From assembly GCA_031763025.1 (NCBI GenBank), contig JASSKH010000005.1, forward strand, positions 6,605,959 through 6,669,958: DNA of 64,000 nucleotides. Direction: 5' to 3'. The notes under the pieces were generated by a model. That model was given only the letters and a program-made list of their open reading frames with translations, was not told where the DNA came from and searched no databases. Shown here one piece after another: positions 32,620-42,930 of this stretch (its first letter is position 1; every line of letters begins with the position of its first letter). The DNA is from Macrocystis pyrifera (taxonomy: Eukaryota; Sar; Phaeophyceae; Laminariales; Laminariaceae). The position numbers were made by a program, and so were the translations under genes.

Positions 32620-32963
32620 AATGAAAGTTGCTCTGAATTGTACCGAACTAATGATGATTAAATCAAGCAAGCATATTCATTACATGGGTAGTAAGTCAAT
32701 TCGTTTCATGCGTTTCTATCACTAAAGTACCCTAAAGTACGAAGTGATATTTCATATCTTATACGTGTTACAATACATTCATGCGCTTGCAAAAGAGTTA
32801 CCTGCTATTGCTTCCTTCACAAACCAAATTACCATAACTTTCAATGCTATATGACTCCTTCAACCAGTGATGGTGCGAGACCGAATGTCGACTACTGGAA
32901 AAAGTAAGCTGATTCACACAAACAGAACAGATTCAAAAACAAACACACAAACATATAACACAA

Positions 32964-34122
32964 TTATTTGAACTTGTTGTTGATGAAGTCATACACGTTG
33001 AAGTTGTCGATGATGCCTAGTAGATGTTTGAAGCGGTGCTTGTTGAGGTGCGTCGTGCCGATGTCGGCAGGGTTGCTGTCGGTCAAGATGTAGTAGATGG
33101 AGATCCTTCCTTCCGACACCAACTCTCGGATATAAAAGAAGCGTAGGGCGATGTGCTTCGTCCTTGAACGGAAGGAGCGGTTTCCCAGCGCCTGTAGCGT
33201 TGCCGTGTAGTCGCAGTATGGCGGCACTTGCCCAAACTCATTTCCGAACCCGACCTCAGTCAGCATGTTTGAACAGAACACTGCTTCCTTCATAGCCAGC
33301 GCCGACGCAACCAGCTCCGCCTTCATGGTCGACATGGCAGTTAGACCTTGTAGCCCCGACTTGAAGCTCATCGGTGCATTGCCCAGCATCATCATGTAGC
33401 AAGAGGTGGACTTTCCGTTGCCAGGGTTGTTGGCCCAGTTGGAGTCCGAAAAGGTTGTAAGTTTGAAGCCTCCCCTCTTGCACGCGACATTGAAATCAGT
33501 GGTGCCGGTCAGGTAGCGAAGAGTGTGCTTAGCCGCCACCATATGCGTCTTGCTGGGTTTCGCCATCGGGCGAGCCAGTTGGCCCGTAGCATATATGATA
33601 TCGTAAAGGAGCCCTTGAGCAATGTACATCAGGCACCCCACGATGCCCTGATAACGTCGCGTTTCCTCCTCGTCTAGCAGAGTGTCCTCTGGTTGCTTGT
33701 TAGAAATCTCCGGACCGTAGCCAGGCGTGCTGGTCGGCTTGCAGTCCGACATCCCGAACCTCTCGAGGATAGACTTGCTGTACCCTTCCTGGGAAATGGC
33801 CAGTGTTCCTTGCTCACGGTCCCTCTTGATTTCCATGCCGAACACAAGCGATATCTCGCCCATGTCGACCATCTTGAATCGTTGTTTCAACTTCCTTTTA
33901 ACCATCGAGATGGCGTCCGAGTCGCTGCCGACTAAAAGAAGGTCATCGACGTAGAGCTTCAAGATGTATCTCTGTCCACCGTCGTGGTTGTACAAGTAGA
34001 CGCACGTGCCAGACTTGAGTGGACCGAAACCGATCTAAACAAGGACGGGGTCGATGGTGTGGAGCCAGTTGCCGGGGCTTTGGGCCAGCCCGTCAAGGCT
34101 CTTCTCTAGCTGCATGACTAGA
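32964..34122 (-). pseudogene. E3 reverse transcriptase (palm) and RNase H
   Basis: 33995-32964 is open for 343 codons: the catalytic YVDDLLLVGS, then MGEISLVFGMEIKRD and SILERFGMSDCKPTSTPG. RNase H follows with FSDSNWANNPGNGKSTSC, MKAELVASALAMKEAVF and DYTATLQALG, and the C-terminus LTDSNPADIGTTHL to DFINNKFK. Just upstream (34122-33996) the same protein continues (DLVMQLEKSLDGLAQSPGNW) but is cut off by a stop (TAG) after the DPVLV phrase near 34035. The length and end match a normal copia pol C-terminus, so the 3' end is complete. Confidence 0.9.
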
Positions 34123-35043
34123 TCACCTCCATCCCTGTTCTTGACCTCGAAGCCAGGCGCCTGTTCGACGAACACTTCTCTCTTGGATGTCTGCGTAAAG
34201 AAAGGCAGTGGACACGTCCATGTGATCCAAATCCAGGTTAAATTCCACGGCTACGCACGCTACCAGCCGAACGCTCTGTAGCCTACACACCGGAGCGAAG
34301 GTGCTGCCGCAGTCAAGTTTAGGCACTTGGTTCCAGCCTTGAGCCACCAGACGTCCATTGAAGGATCCGTCTGCCTTACGCTTGAACACCCACTTGGGCT
34401 TAATCCGCTTCCTCCCAGGGGGAACTGCCGTGCGCGGGACGAGCTTGTAGACTTTTCGCTCCTTAAGACTCGTTATCTCGCATTCGGCAGCTGCATTCCA
34501 TTGCCCACCATCCGGCATGGCCCGTGCTTCTTGGATCGTCTGTGGAACACCCGGTTGAGATGTCCCTACAGCATACGCATATTCCGTGAAACCGAAGGAG
34601 CCGTCCCTATGGGCGACGTCAGGAAACTCCCCTTTCGCCTTGAATGCGTATGAGATACGACGGAGCTCGCGGACGGTCTTGGCGTTGGGGATGTTCGTAG
34701 TCGACCTGGCGACTGCAAGTGTCGACGTGGAACCTCGTCCACCACGGGAACCACGTCCACCTGCCGACCCGCGAGGCGTGATGCTTCCCCGCGTAGATCT
34801 ACCACGCGAAGAGTCACCGCGCGTACTTCGGCTACCACGAGACGAACCACGCCCATGCGCAGAACCATCTTGCGATGCAGCACCAGACGGAGCGGGGCGA
34901 GAAGGCGATGAACCAAGCGGCGTCACAGGACTAGGTGACGAACCAGGAGGAGGCTCACCTTCGCCCAGCTCAGGGGGGCTTACTTCCTCAGGCGAGGCAG
35001 GGCTATCTCGCTCAGGGTGTACCATCGGAAATCCCAGGCGCAC
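34123..35043 (-). pseudogene. E3 integrase tail and RT N-terminal part
   Basis: Low-complexity hinge rich in Ser/Pro/Gly/Arg (STRGDSSRGRSTRGS; GGRGSRGGRGS) followed by the RT start (WNAAAECEITSLKERKVYK; KPKWVFKRKADGS; FNLDLDHMDVSTAFLYADIQ). It is in a different frame from the upstream gag-pol frame, with the shift inside the 35012-35043 overlap. It loses the frame again after ADIQER near 34190, where the next frame continues with EQAPGFEVKN. At least two frameshifts therefore break this pol. Confidence 0.85.
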
Positions 35044-37483
35044 CGTCAGCAGGAGGAGATCCAGCAGGACTTAGTCCAAGGTCGCGGTTGGTTGTCTCAC
35101 GAGTTTGCTCGAGAAAATCAGTCACAGGCGGTTCCCCAACGGCATGATCAGGAGAGAACGAATCAACTGATTGATTGAAAGTATGGTTTCCCACGTCTCT
35201 TACCATGTCGTCGTGGTCGTCGTATGTGTACTCCCCGTCGTCGAAACCACCCTCATCCGACGAAGGCACGACGGAAGGCGTCTCAATGAATACAACATTT
35301 CGCCTCTCCCGTACACGTCTCGTCTCAGAGTTGTAGATCCGGTACGACTTGCTGTCCATGCTGTATCCGACAAGCCGTCCTTTCCAAGCACGGTGCTCCA
35401 TCTTCCTGGTGTGGGTCTCGATGTGCACGCACGCCCTGGACCCAATCACCCGAAGGTGCCCGAGGTAGGCATCCTTGCCGTAGAGCGCCTTGTACGGCGT
35501 CCCGGTTTGCAGGGCTGCGTGAGGAGTCCGGTTGCTCAGGCAGACAGCCGTCTGTATCAGCTCCTCCCAAAGGAAGTTCGGTAGAGTCGAGTCAGCGAGC
35601 AGGCATCGCACGATATTCATGATCGTTCGGCCCGCACGCTCGTTCGCACCAATCTGCTGAGGGGTGTCCGGAGAGAAAAACTCCAGCTTGATGCCGACGT
35701 CTTGACAGTACTGACGGAATTCCGCACTCATTAGTTCCGTACCCTGGTCCCCGCGGAGGCAGTGGATGCGCTCGCCAGAAGGAATCACAATGCCTTTGTT
35801 GAACAACGCGAGGGAATCCACAGAACAGGTCTTGGCCTTCATGAGAACGATCTCCTTCCACTTGGTCTGCTGGTCAACGAACTTGGTGGTGTACTTGAAA
35901 CCGCCCAACGCTGAAGGTTTGAAGGGGCCAAGAATGTGGACGGAAACGTGCTGAAAGGGGCGCAGAACGCCGTGTGTGGCCTGCTTAGGATGAGGTTGTT
36001 GTGTGCTCTTACCAAGCGAGCAGACACTACAGTCCTTAACGTCTCCGGTGTAGTCGATACCATTGACGGGAGCCTTCTTCAGGACGTCCAAGCTCTCGCT
36101 GTTGATATGCCCCATGCGTCGGTGCCAGAGATCAGCGGACCCCACTTTCAAGGCAAGGCCGTCCGAGGTGCCCCCGAGGACCATCTGGCCCCCAGAGCGA
36201 CCCCCAAGCTTCACCTCGATGGATTTAATGATATTTCCTGTCGTGGCGTCCACCCCGAGGGCAGTCATCGGGATAACCACGCCGCCCGACTCCAACCTGG
36301 GGTTGGTCGGATGAAACAACGTCGCCACCCCCGTCAGCATCGCCGCGGTCACGGAGAAGAGGTTGATGCCCAGCGCCGGTACCATAACGACGCGAAAGGA
36401 GACGTGCCGGTCATTCCTACTGTCGTCTGTGACGGCACCGAAGATAGTTCCCGTAGTAACGCCTTGCAAGAGATGCTGGCCGGCGGCGACTATCGTGGGT
36501 GGGACCCGAAGGTCTTCGACATCGCGCATGTGGGCCCGCACTGCTGGTGTAAGCGCAGGGTCGAGGTAATTGTCAGTCGCTCCACTGTCCTCCACCGTAC
36601 GGAGAGATGATCCGTCGGAGCGGAAAGGAGCAAGCGACAAGCCTGCAGGAGTCGCCATAAACGCACCGAAGAACCCTGAAAGTAGGTGGTGATCCTGCGT
36701 AGGTGACTCTGGTTTGGCAGCAGACGCCGCCGGAGGTGTCTGGGAAGCGACAGACGACGAGGCGGCCTCTGCTAAGGAAGCACCTAGGGCGCTAAAGGAG
36801 AACCCGAACGTAGTCGGCTCGGACTGGGCCGGTTGTGTCAGAGTCGGAAACGAGTGTGTCAGGTGAGCGCTCTCGATGTTGAAGAAGTTGACTTGGCCAG
36901 CGGACTGCAGCAGCGCCAGGTTCGCAGCCAACCCTTGGAGCTCCTTCTGCTTGTGCTCTCGGAGCTCCTGCTGTTGCTGGCACTCAGCATCGCTGTGCGT
37001 CGTGGTTTTGTGGTAGGAGCACCACTTTGGCTGAGTACTCCCACCACTGCCTCGCTTGTTCTTCCCCTTCTTCTTCCCCTGCTTTGGACGGCCCTTCTGT
37101 GCTTGTTGGGGGCAGTCGCGCTGGAAGTGCCCGTACGCCTTGCATCGGTGGCACTGGTCGGTGTTGGATGCAACCGCCATCGCGGCCCCCCGTCCTGAGA
37201 CCACGGTTGCCGACGCGTTGCGTGACTGCTGGTCCACGTACAAGCGGTTCGCCGTCTCCTGGAAACGGTCCACAGAACTGAACTCATCCAGGTAGTGCAC
37301 CTCCCGGATGAACTTGAATTCCGGGGCCTTCGTCAGGCCCGACAGCATGATGTCCAGGTATACCGCGTCCGAAACCTCCCCCCCCAGCAGCTCCGGCGCG
37401 TGGAGGATGATTGCTTGTCGAAGCTTGGTCTTCCATTCGCGAAAGCCCGAATGTCCCGTGCATTTCCCCATGGAGTCCAGCAT
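35012..37483 (-). CDS. E3 gag-protease-integrase polyprotein, 5' truncated
   Basis: An open frame of 823 codons. Residues 1-100 are the end of the copia gag domain. The zinc knuckle CHRCKAYGHFQRDC is at about residues 110-123, and a second His/Cys motif WCSYHKTTTHSDAEC at about 150. The protease site EDSGATDNYLD is near residue 305. The integrase zinc finger is LWHRRMGHINSESLDVLKK, then CSVCSLGKS (about 460-500). The integrase core has GDQGTEL (second Asp) and ANERAGRTIMN (Glu). The first catalytic position reads VSVHILGP: His (codon 35936-35938) replaces the expected Asp, so integrase should be inactive. The first ATG (37483) lies inside gag; the true start is upstream in disrupted sequence. 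Confidence 0.9.
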   Translation of the reverse strand: MLDSMGKCTGHSGFREWKTKLRQAIILHAPELLGGEVSDAVYLDIMLSGLTKAPEFKFIREVHYLDEFSSVDRFQETANRLYVDQQSRNASATVVSGRGAAMAVASNTDQCHRCKAYGHFQRDCPQQAQKGRPKQGKKKGKNKRGSGGSTQPKWCSYHKTTTHSDAECQQQQELREHKQKELQGLAANLALLQSAGQVNFFNIESAHLTHSFPTLTQPAQSEPTTFGFSFSALGASLAEAASSSVASQTPPAASAAKPESPTQDHHLLSGFFGAFMATPAGLSLAPFRSDGSSLRTVEDSGATDNYLDPALTPAVRAHMRDVEDLRVPPTIVAAGQHLLQGVTTGTIFGAVTDDSRNDRHVSFRVVMVPALGINLFSVTAAMLTGVATLFHPTNPRLESGGVVIPMTALGVDATTGNIIKSIEVKLGGRSGGQMVLGGTSDGLALKVGSADLWHRRMGHINSESLDVLKKAPVNGIDYTGDVKDCSVCSLGKSTQQPHPKQATHGVLRPFQHVSVHILGPFKPSALGGFKYTTKFVDQQTKWKEIVLMKAKTCSVDSLALFNKGIVIPSGERIHCLRGDQGTELMSAEFRQYCQDVGIKLEFFSPDTPQQIGANERAGRTIMNIVRCLLADSTLPNFLWEELIQTAVCLSNRTPHAALQTGTPYKALYGKDAYLGHLRVIGSRACVHIETHTRKMEHRAWKGRLVGYSMDSKSYRIYNSETRRVRERRNVVFIETPSVVPSSDEGGFDDGEYTYDDHDDMVRDVGNHTFNQSVDSFSPDHAVGEPPVTDFLEQTRETTNRDLGLSPAGSPPADGAPGISDGTP

Positions 37484-38264
37484 GCGGTGGAGCCCGGAGC
37501 CCCATCGTTCCGCAATCGCTGAAACACGCAGTTCCGTAGCTTACGACCCACGTCCGGCGGAAGCAATCCAACGTCCGTCCGGACTACTGTGCTCCTCCGA
37601 GCGCAGCTATGACCTACCGCAGGTAGCTAGGCTGCGGTGTGGCGGCGACGGAGTTGCCACCTCCGGCCTCGTGCTGCAGTCACACGGGTCAGATGTATTG
37701 CTCAGACATGCTACGCGTCTTTCAGCGTAGACTGGTGGCTGCTGCACGGATGCAAACAGGCCTGGTCAGATCCTCAGCCTACACACGCACCGATAAAAAA
37801 TCAGCACGCGGAAGATATCTTGGACAGACCTACCTCGCTTATACCACGCGCAGGTAAATGTACGTGAGTCGATCACGTGTGCGTAACTGTAGCAGCGGAC
37901 GGCTACCAGCTACCAGTCGTATCCTCAACCCCACACACGCTACTAAGCCGGCAACTCAGCACGTGGAAGATATCTTGGACAGACTACGCTCCGCGAAATT
38001 ACCACGCGCAGGCGATTTCGATAGTCAGTTAAAGACACGCAGAATACCGAGGAGGGCACTCCGCGCGCAGGCCCAACAACCCGCACAACCTTATTCTCCG
38101 ACCGAGTCAACGCCTAGAAATTATGCCCCCGAATGCTTTGCACAGACAGTTGCGTACCGAACGTGCAGCCGTGAGTGATCAGTCCGGGCCCAATAAACAA
38201 GCGGGTTGACTCAGTGTGGCCTCCAACAGAAAGCTGGCTCTTACAGCAGTAGCTCCCCGCGGAA
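37484..38264 (-). other. E3 leader and disrupted gag start
   Basis: Related on the minus strand to the E1 leader: phrases GTAGTCTGTCCAAGATATCTT, GTTGAGTCAACCCG-like CTGAGTCAACCCGC, CTGATCAC, GTTCGGTACGC and GCTTTCTGTTGGAGG. One block (TATCTTGGACAGAC and neighbours) appears twice, at about 37820 and 37970, so the leader contains an internal duplication. Similarity ends at TTCC-GCGGGGAGC (about 38264-38255), some 50 bp before where the primer site should be. Confidence 0.7.
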
Positions 38265-38269
38265 AATAT

Positions 38270-38689
38270 CTACAGTATTCCTTCACGCTGCCAACGATCA
38301 TTCAAAGTAAGTATTGGATTGGATGAGGCCTCCTGCTCCGGAGCAGGAGGGCCTCACCCGGGATAAACCCCGCGGTGAGTGCGCTCTCAGCGCGGCGCCC
38401 ATCCCTGGGATTGAAATGATCATTTTGAAAAAAATGCTACTAAGCCTGTAGGGTGGGTGGGAAGGTCTGTATTTTTCCTGTGTCTATCACCCTGTTCTCG
38501 CAGGGTAGGCTAGGCTTCGACAGACTGATCGCTTCGTGCGTTCTAACTCTGAGTCAATCCAACAAATCCTGGATTCATATCGTTGTACCCAAGATTGTTT
38601 CCTTGGATTGGGTCACGATTTTACTACAGTATTCCTTCACGCTGCCAACGATCATTCAAAGTAAGTATTGGATTGGATGAGGCCTCCTG
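38270..38689. repeat. 354-bp-spaced direct repeat next to E3 breakpoint
   Basis: A block of about 66 bp (CTACAGTATTCCTTCACGCTG to GAGGCCTCCTGC) occurs at 38270-38335 and again at 38624-38689, nearly identical, so 354 bp were probably duplicated in tandem. The first copy runs into a strong palindrome (38324-38356); the second reads CCTGCCCCGGTCGG instead. The left edge lies within a few bases of the point where E3 similarity stops. Confidence 0.8.
38324..38356. repeat. 33-bp near-perfect palindrome
   Basis: TGAGGCCTCCTGCTCC is followed directly by GGAGCAGGAGGGCCTCA, its reverse complement with one extra G. It could form a cruciform or RNA hairpin. I see no T-tract or neighbouring gene that would make it a terminator. 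Confidence 0.8.
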
Positions 38690-38699
38690 CCCCGGTCGG

Positions 38700-40880
38700 T
38701 GGTCCTACTCAAACTTCCTTCCGTTTCTTTGTTCGTGATTAGCCACCTACCGGGCGCTGTGTCATCTCACCCAAACATGGTTCGTAATGGTAGATTTTAG
38801 CCGTGCGTGGGCGTACACGCAGAAAAAATTGGCTCAACAACTGGAGACAGTGGCAGCTCGCTCGTGATTGGGTATTAGTGTTCCCGTTTCCTCTTCGACG
38901 GTTGGACCTGGGTGCAAGTGGTCGATCCGATGTAGCAATTCGCTTCGTTTTCCGACTTACACCTCCCGATCTTCTCTATCTCGTCAACGGTCGTACCCGC
39001 CAATGACTTGCTCTCCGAGACGTGGAAAGGGGCTCCGTGGTTGTCGGGCATCCCACCGCTCACCGGTGCCCCCTCAACTCCGCCTTGTTATCCCCATTGG
39101 TCAGTGCTTGCGCTCACCGCAAGGCACCAGGATGTCGCGTATCGATGCACCATAGACATAGCGTGCAGTCGGTGTCTCCTTTCATCATGAGAAAAATCAA
39201 GCTTGGCGCCCAAATGAGTATTGTACTAATTAAGAATTGTAAAACGTTGGGTGCAGTCGTAAACGCGTGACGCAGTATAGGTTTTGCAGTTCCTTGGCAC
39301 TGCTGCTGCGCGTTGCCGTTGCCAGCCAGCCGCTGTCCTTATGAAACCTCTGCCGCTGGTTGTTGCTTCGGTTGCTCGCCGCTGATATGGCTGCGAGGAG
39401 GAAATGCTTCTCGGGTTGAAACTTACTCTATTAACAACAGAGGAGAGATAGATAGTATACGTACACCGCGGCGTGCCTTCCGGCAATAAACAGGTAAACC
39501 AAGTATGTGTATGAATCATCTCGATTATGCTTACTGCGCTTGCAACAGCTTACTTGGTACCTACCGTCCTCCGGTCAAGCTTGAAAGTTAAGACACAATG
39601 TTGTTACATCTGACTCATGTGTGCCCTATTACCGTGACGGAGTAATGCGATAGGGTAAAAACGACGCTGCTAGCCCCAACCAACCCTCGGGAAAACGTAA
39701 GGTGTCCGCGAAGGCCCCTGTACGACGACAAACCATGTTACCGATGTAACCCTGATGCTGTATACAATGTGCCGTCGGTAATCTGTGCTTTGCTTCATCC
39801 ATCGCGTATCAGGTATTTGTTTTGGCATACAAATATGGCACACAATATATACTATGTTAAACTACGTCGAACATTGTCGAGAAAAAACGCGGGAGGTACC
39901 CCAGTTGCTTCGCGTTGCTGCTGAACGCTGCGGTCTTGACCCAGTCGCGGTCCATGTGGAACCCTTGCTGCTGTTGTTGCTGCGGAGGTTCGCCGCTGCT
40001 GCGGCTGCAAATCCCGTGAACAAACCCACCTGCACCATGATCTGCTGTTGTTGTGGCTGTTAGTCGCTGCTGCTGCGCCCAGACCGAGACCGTATGATAC
40101 TAAATAAACAACGGGCTACCAGGTACGCAATATAAAAATATATTCACCCGTTAAGCCACACTTTTGTCGCAAGTATGTAACCGTGCCAAAACGGGCTGCA
40201 TCAAATGTGTTTTCAAACTCGAAGCGGAACCAAGGATGCATACACCCGTTGTCATTTTGCACGCACGCTTAGGGCGCAACCGCATCACGGCATCCACCCT
40301 TATATATGGAACTCGGTGTAGCTCCGAGTAGCGACGTAAACCGCGAGCACTGCAATCACCATCCTTCCTGGGAGGACGTGCTGCGGTATAATAGCATCAT
40401 GCTGCCGCGCACGCAAATCTCTCACGTGGCGCTTGGTCAAGGTCCCTATGCCCAAAACTTCGGCCTGCGTCATGTGGACGACCTGTAATCGTCCAATATA
40501 TGTATACCAATAAGGTATATGTTCGACACCTGTTCCCTGTGGAAAACAAAAGGGATTGAAAGCGGTATGCATGAGAGCTATCTGCGGCATTGCTTGCTTA
40601 TGCGGGATTCTGTCGTGAAGCAGCGGTACGTTACTATGAACTTCTGATGCTGCTACGTATACCTCTGTGGATGCTTCTGGTACTCTTCTAGTTGATTCGG
40701 TTCGCAGCGTTCCCTGCAGCTGTTCGACCATTTCCTATGTACAAAGAAGGCAGGTAGAGCACTAGAACGAGAGAGTGAAGCGATATTCATGCACCTGAAA
40801 GCCAACTGTGCTGCCTCTTCAACACTGCCCCCACTATTCCTTTGGGTAGAAGTACCTCTCGCTGAGGGTATATGCACGTC
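38700..40880. other. Unassigned DNA with GCTGCT-rich patches
   Basis: No domain or RNA gene recognised on either strand. GCT/TGC-rich stretches occur at about 39295-39380 and 39900-40075 (GTTGCTGCTGAACGCTGC and similar), sharing the phrase GGTTGTTGCTTCGG/GTTGTTGCTGCGGAGG. Open frames up to 143 codons (40300-40731, minus) show no motif. Confidence 0.45.
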
Positions 40881-41066
40881 GTTGCTGATACATCTCCACT
40901 AAAGTGTTGCCCACCACGTGGAGATGTGCGAGGGTATACCTGGTTGCTGATACATCTCCACTAAAGTGTTGCCCACCACGTGGAGATGTGCGAGGGTATA
41001 CCTGGTTGCTGATACATCTCCACTAAAGTGTTGCCCACCACGTGGAGATGTGCGAGGGTATACCTG
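40881..41066. repeat. Three tandem 62-bp hairpin units
   Basis: Units starting GTTGCTGATACATCTCC begin at 40881, 40943 and 41005 and appear identical through GGTATACCTG. Each contains a 9-bp inverted repeat, CATCTCCAC and GTGGAGATG, with an 18-nt spacer (first unit 40891-40926), so each unit can fold into a stem-loop. The right arm overlaps the palindrome CCACGTGG. Confidence 0.9.
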
Positions 41067-42404
41067 GTATGACCATCTCACCATTCCCTCTGACGACCTA
41101 GAGGGGTTATAACCGTGGCTTGTCAAAATATGAGAGCCATCTACTTCTGCGCTGCTCGCTGCTTAGCTACCCCTATCATTGCACGCGTCCGCGCCTGCTG
41201 TAAATGTCTCTACACGACGCATCGTAAATACCCACTACCCCAGCCGTCCGGACTGCGTCGCGTGGCCGAACAGTATTTGCGCAAGTGGGATATTTTCATA
41301 TACCAGCAGTTGTTCGTTGTTTGTATCGGTGTACCTACTGTACCGTGTAACAGTATCGTCTCATGTTGTCCTATATTCAGACTACATAGTACCGGTGTCT
41401 GAGTGCGCAGCATGGTAACGGACTGTAATCGTTCTTGTTAAATCGTGTTGATCCGAGTGGCATTCTCGGGAGTCACGGAACTACTGTATATCCCTAACGA
41501 GGACTACATTCAGAAGGGCGTGCGACCGGCCCACCCCACCATTTGTAAATTGAGCATCAACTGCCCCAACAGTAGTAATACATCGAAACGGTCTAAAACC
41601 ATAACATCCCCCCTAGCATAAGGCGAATAACTGAGCAATATGCTACAGCAATCTTTGACTATAACCAAGGGTAAGGAACCGCAAGGCTCTATACAAAAAT
41701 AATGATCTCGGGGATAGGCGAAAACAAACAGAAAACGCAGGGGCCATCAGGGGGAAATCCCCGATAAAAACCCTCACCCCCGCCTTTTCACTGCGAGTTT
41801 GACTGCCTGACCAATAATCAATGGTTTATAGTCATCCTACCACACTTTTTCAACAATGAATAAGCGCAGTACACTAACGCCTAAGCTTATACCGCCATCT
41901 CTGCATTCTCTGAACGGGCCAAAAGTCAATACCCGTGGGATTTGAGTCCCCCAAATCGGATGAAAACATACGAGGAAGCCGAATCGTCAAAACAAGTTAG
42001 CCCACTACCAGGCACGGAAGAGCAAACCCCCATACAAAAATACCCAACTAATCCACGCCAGACCGACTGGCTGTAACAAGCAGGTACCTCTCAATCTCTC
42101 ACAAAAACACGTAACCTCGAACAACAGAACCAGAGATATTTGCGTCCTCGGCGAACGCTCATTATCGCTGCCGATCTGGAACTGCTCCTCACATCACTTA
42201 ACTACGAAATTGTAACCCCACCAGGCACGGAAGAGTACGCCTCTTCCCAACCCAAACACACAAACATTCACGCAGTCACAACGTACATCCTACACCCCAC
42301 AAGTCTATACCTAACAGTTTCACGCCAAAACGACTAGCTGTTGCGGGCAGGACCCCCACCGGTTCATACAAAAACACAAAACAACGAAGGGCAGGAGTCG
42401 AAGA
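41067..42404. other. Unassigned A/C-rich DNA
   Basis: No gene recognised. A phrase containing CCAGGCACGGAAGAG, a run of C and A-rich DNA, and CAAAACGACTAGCTG / CAGACCGACTGGCTG occurs at about 42005-42085 and 42205-42345, a spacing near 200 bp. It probably marks a decayed tandem repeat that continues into the next segment. Confidence 0.4.
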
Positions 42405-42930
42405 TCTTCGCCTCCTCGGCGAACGCACAGTATCGCTTTAGGTCTTCGACTGCTCCGTATAGCGGCTGGTCAGCTCCTTCCAATTCTGGTCGTTGGGCAG
42501 TACCTCGTACGATCAAAGCATTGGGGCAAGAAAGCGGCGCACGGGCGCAAGCGAGCGATGGACGGACGAGATACCGGAGCGAGGGAACGTACGGTGCCGG
42601 AGCGAGGGAGCGGCGCAGCGAGCGGCGGACGGGCAAGACACCGGGGCGAGACAACGCACGGCGTCGAAGCGAGGGAGTGGCGCACGGACAAGACATCGGT
42701 GCAAGGGAGCGGTACACGGGAAAGCGAGGCAATAGCGTACGCCGAGTATAGAGGGAATGGTGTACCGGCAAGCGAGACAGAAAGGAAACGGCGCACGGGA
42801 AGCGAGGAAGCGGTCCACTGCGCTTGATGCTCGATAATCGCTTCCGCTCTTCAACTGCTCCATCTCGCGGCGGGTCAGCTCCTCCCAGTTCTGGTTGCTG
42901 TAGCGTATTCGCCAGTAGCGGTCTCTGCAA
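42405..42930 (-). repeat. Duplicated WEELTRRE-type fragment around a minisatellite
   Basis: On the minus strand, 42930-42820 encodes YWRIRYSNQNWEELTRREME and 42500-42405 encodes a diverged copy, YEVLPNDQNWKELTSRYTEQ, the second with a stop. The WEEL-T-RE pattern resembles the small Tudor-like modules often attached to repeat-borne proteins in algae and protists, but that assignment is tentative. Between them (42535-42815) lies a degenerate G/A-rich minisatellite built on GCGAGGGAGCGGCGCACGG-like units of about 20-30 bp. The arrangement suggests duplication of one protein fragment with the minisatellite caught between. Confidence 0.4.

Larger units (their letters stand above)
32194..38264 (-). 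mobile_element. Copia element E3 (family B), 5' end missing
   Basis: A nearly full copia coding region on the minus strand (gag C-terminal part, protease, integrase, RT, RNase H) with one LTR at its 3' end, inserted in satellite DNA. The 3' flank on the element strand is TGTCC. The leader can be followed to about 38264 and then stops. The first part of the leader, primer site and 5' LTR are absent here. An LTR of the same subfamily with primer site and leader start is at 57480-58062 in the opposite orientation and also has TGTCC as its outer flank. E3 and E5 are probably two halves of one element. Confidence 0.88.

Noticed and set aside
38324-38356. Rho-independent terminator
   Set aside because: Strong palindrome but no T-tract after it, no upstream gene, and the context is eukaryotic.
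40881-41066. Regularly spaced repeats resembling a short CRISPR array
   Set aside because: The whole 62-bp unit is repeated, with no variable spacers, no leader and no cas genes, in a eukaryotic retroelement-rich context.
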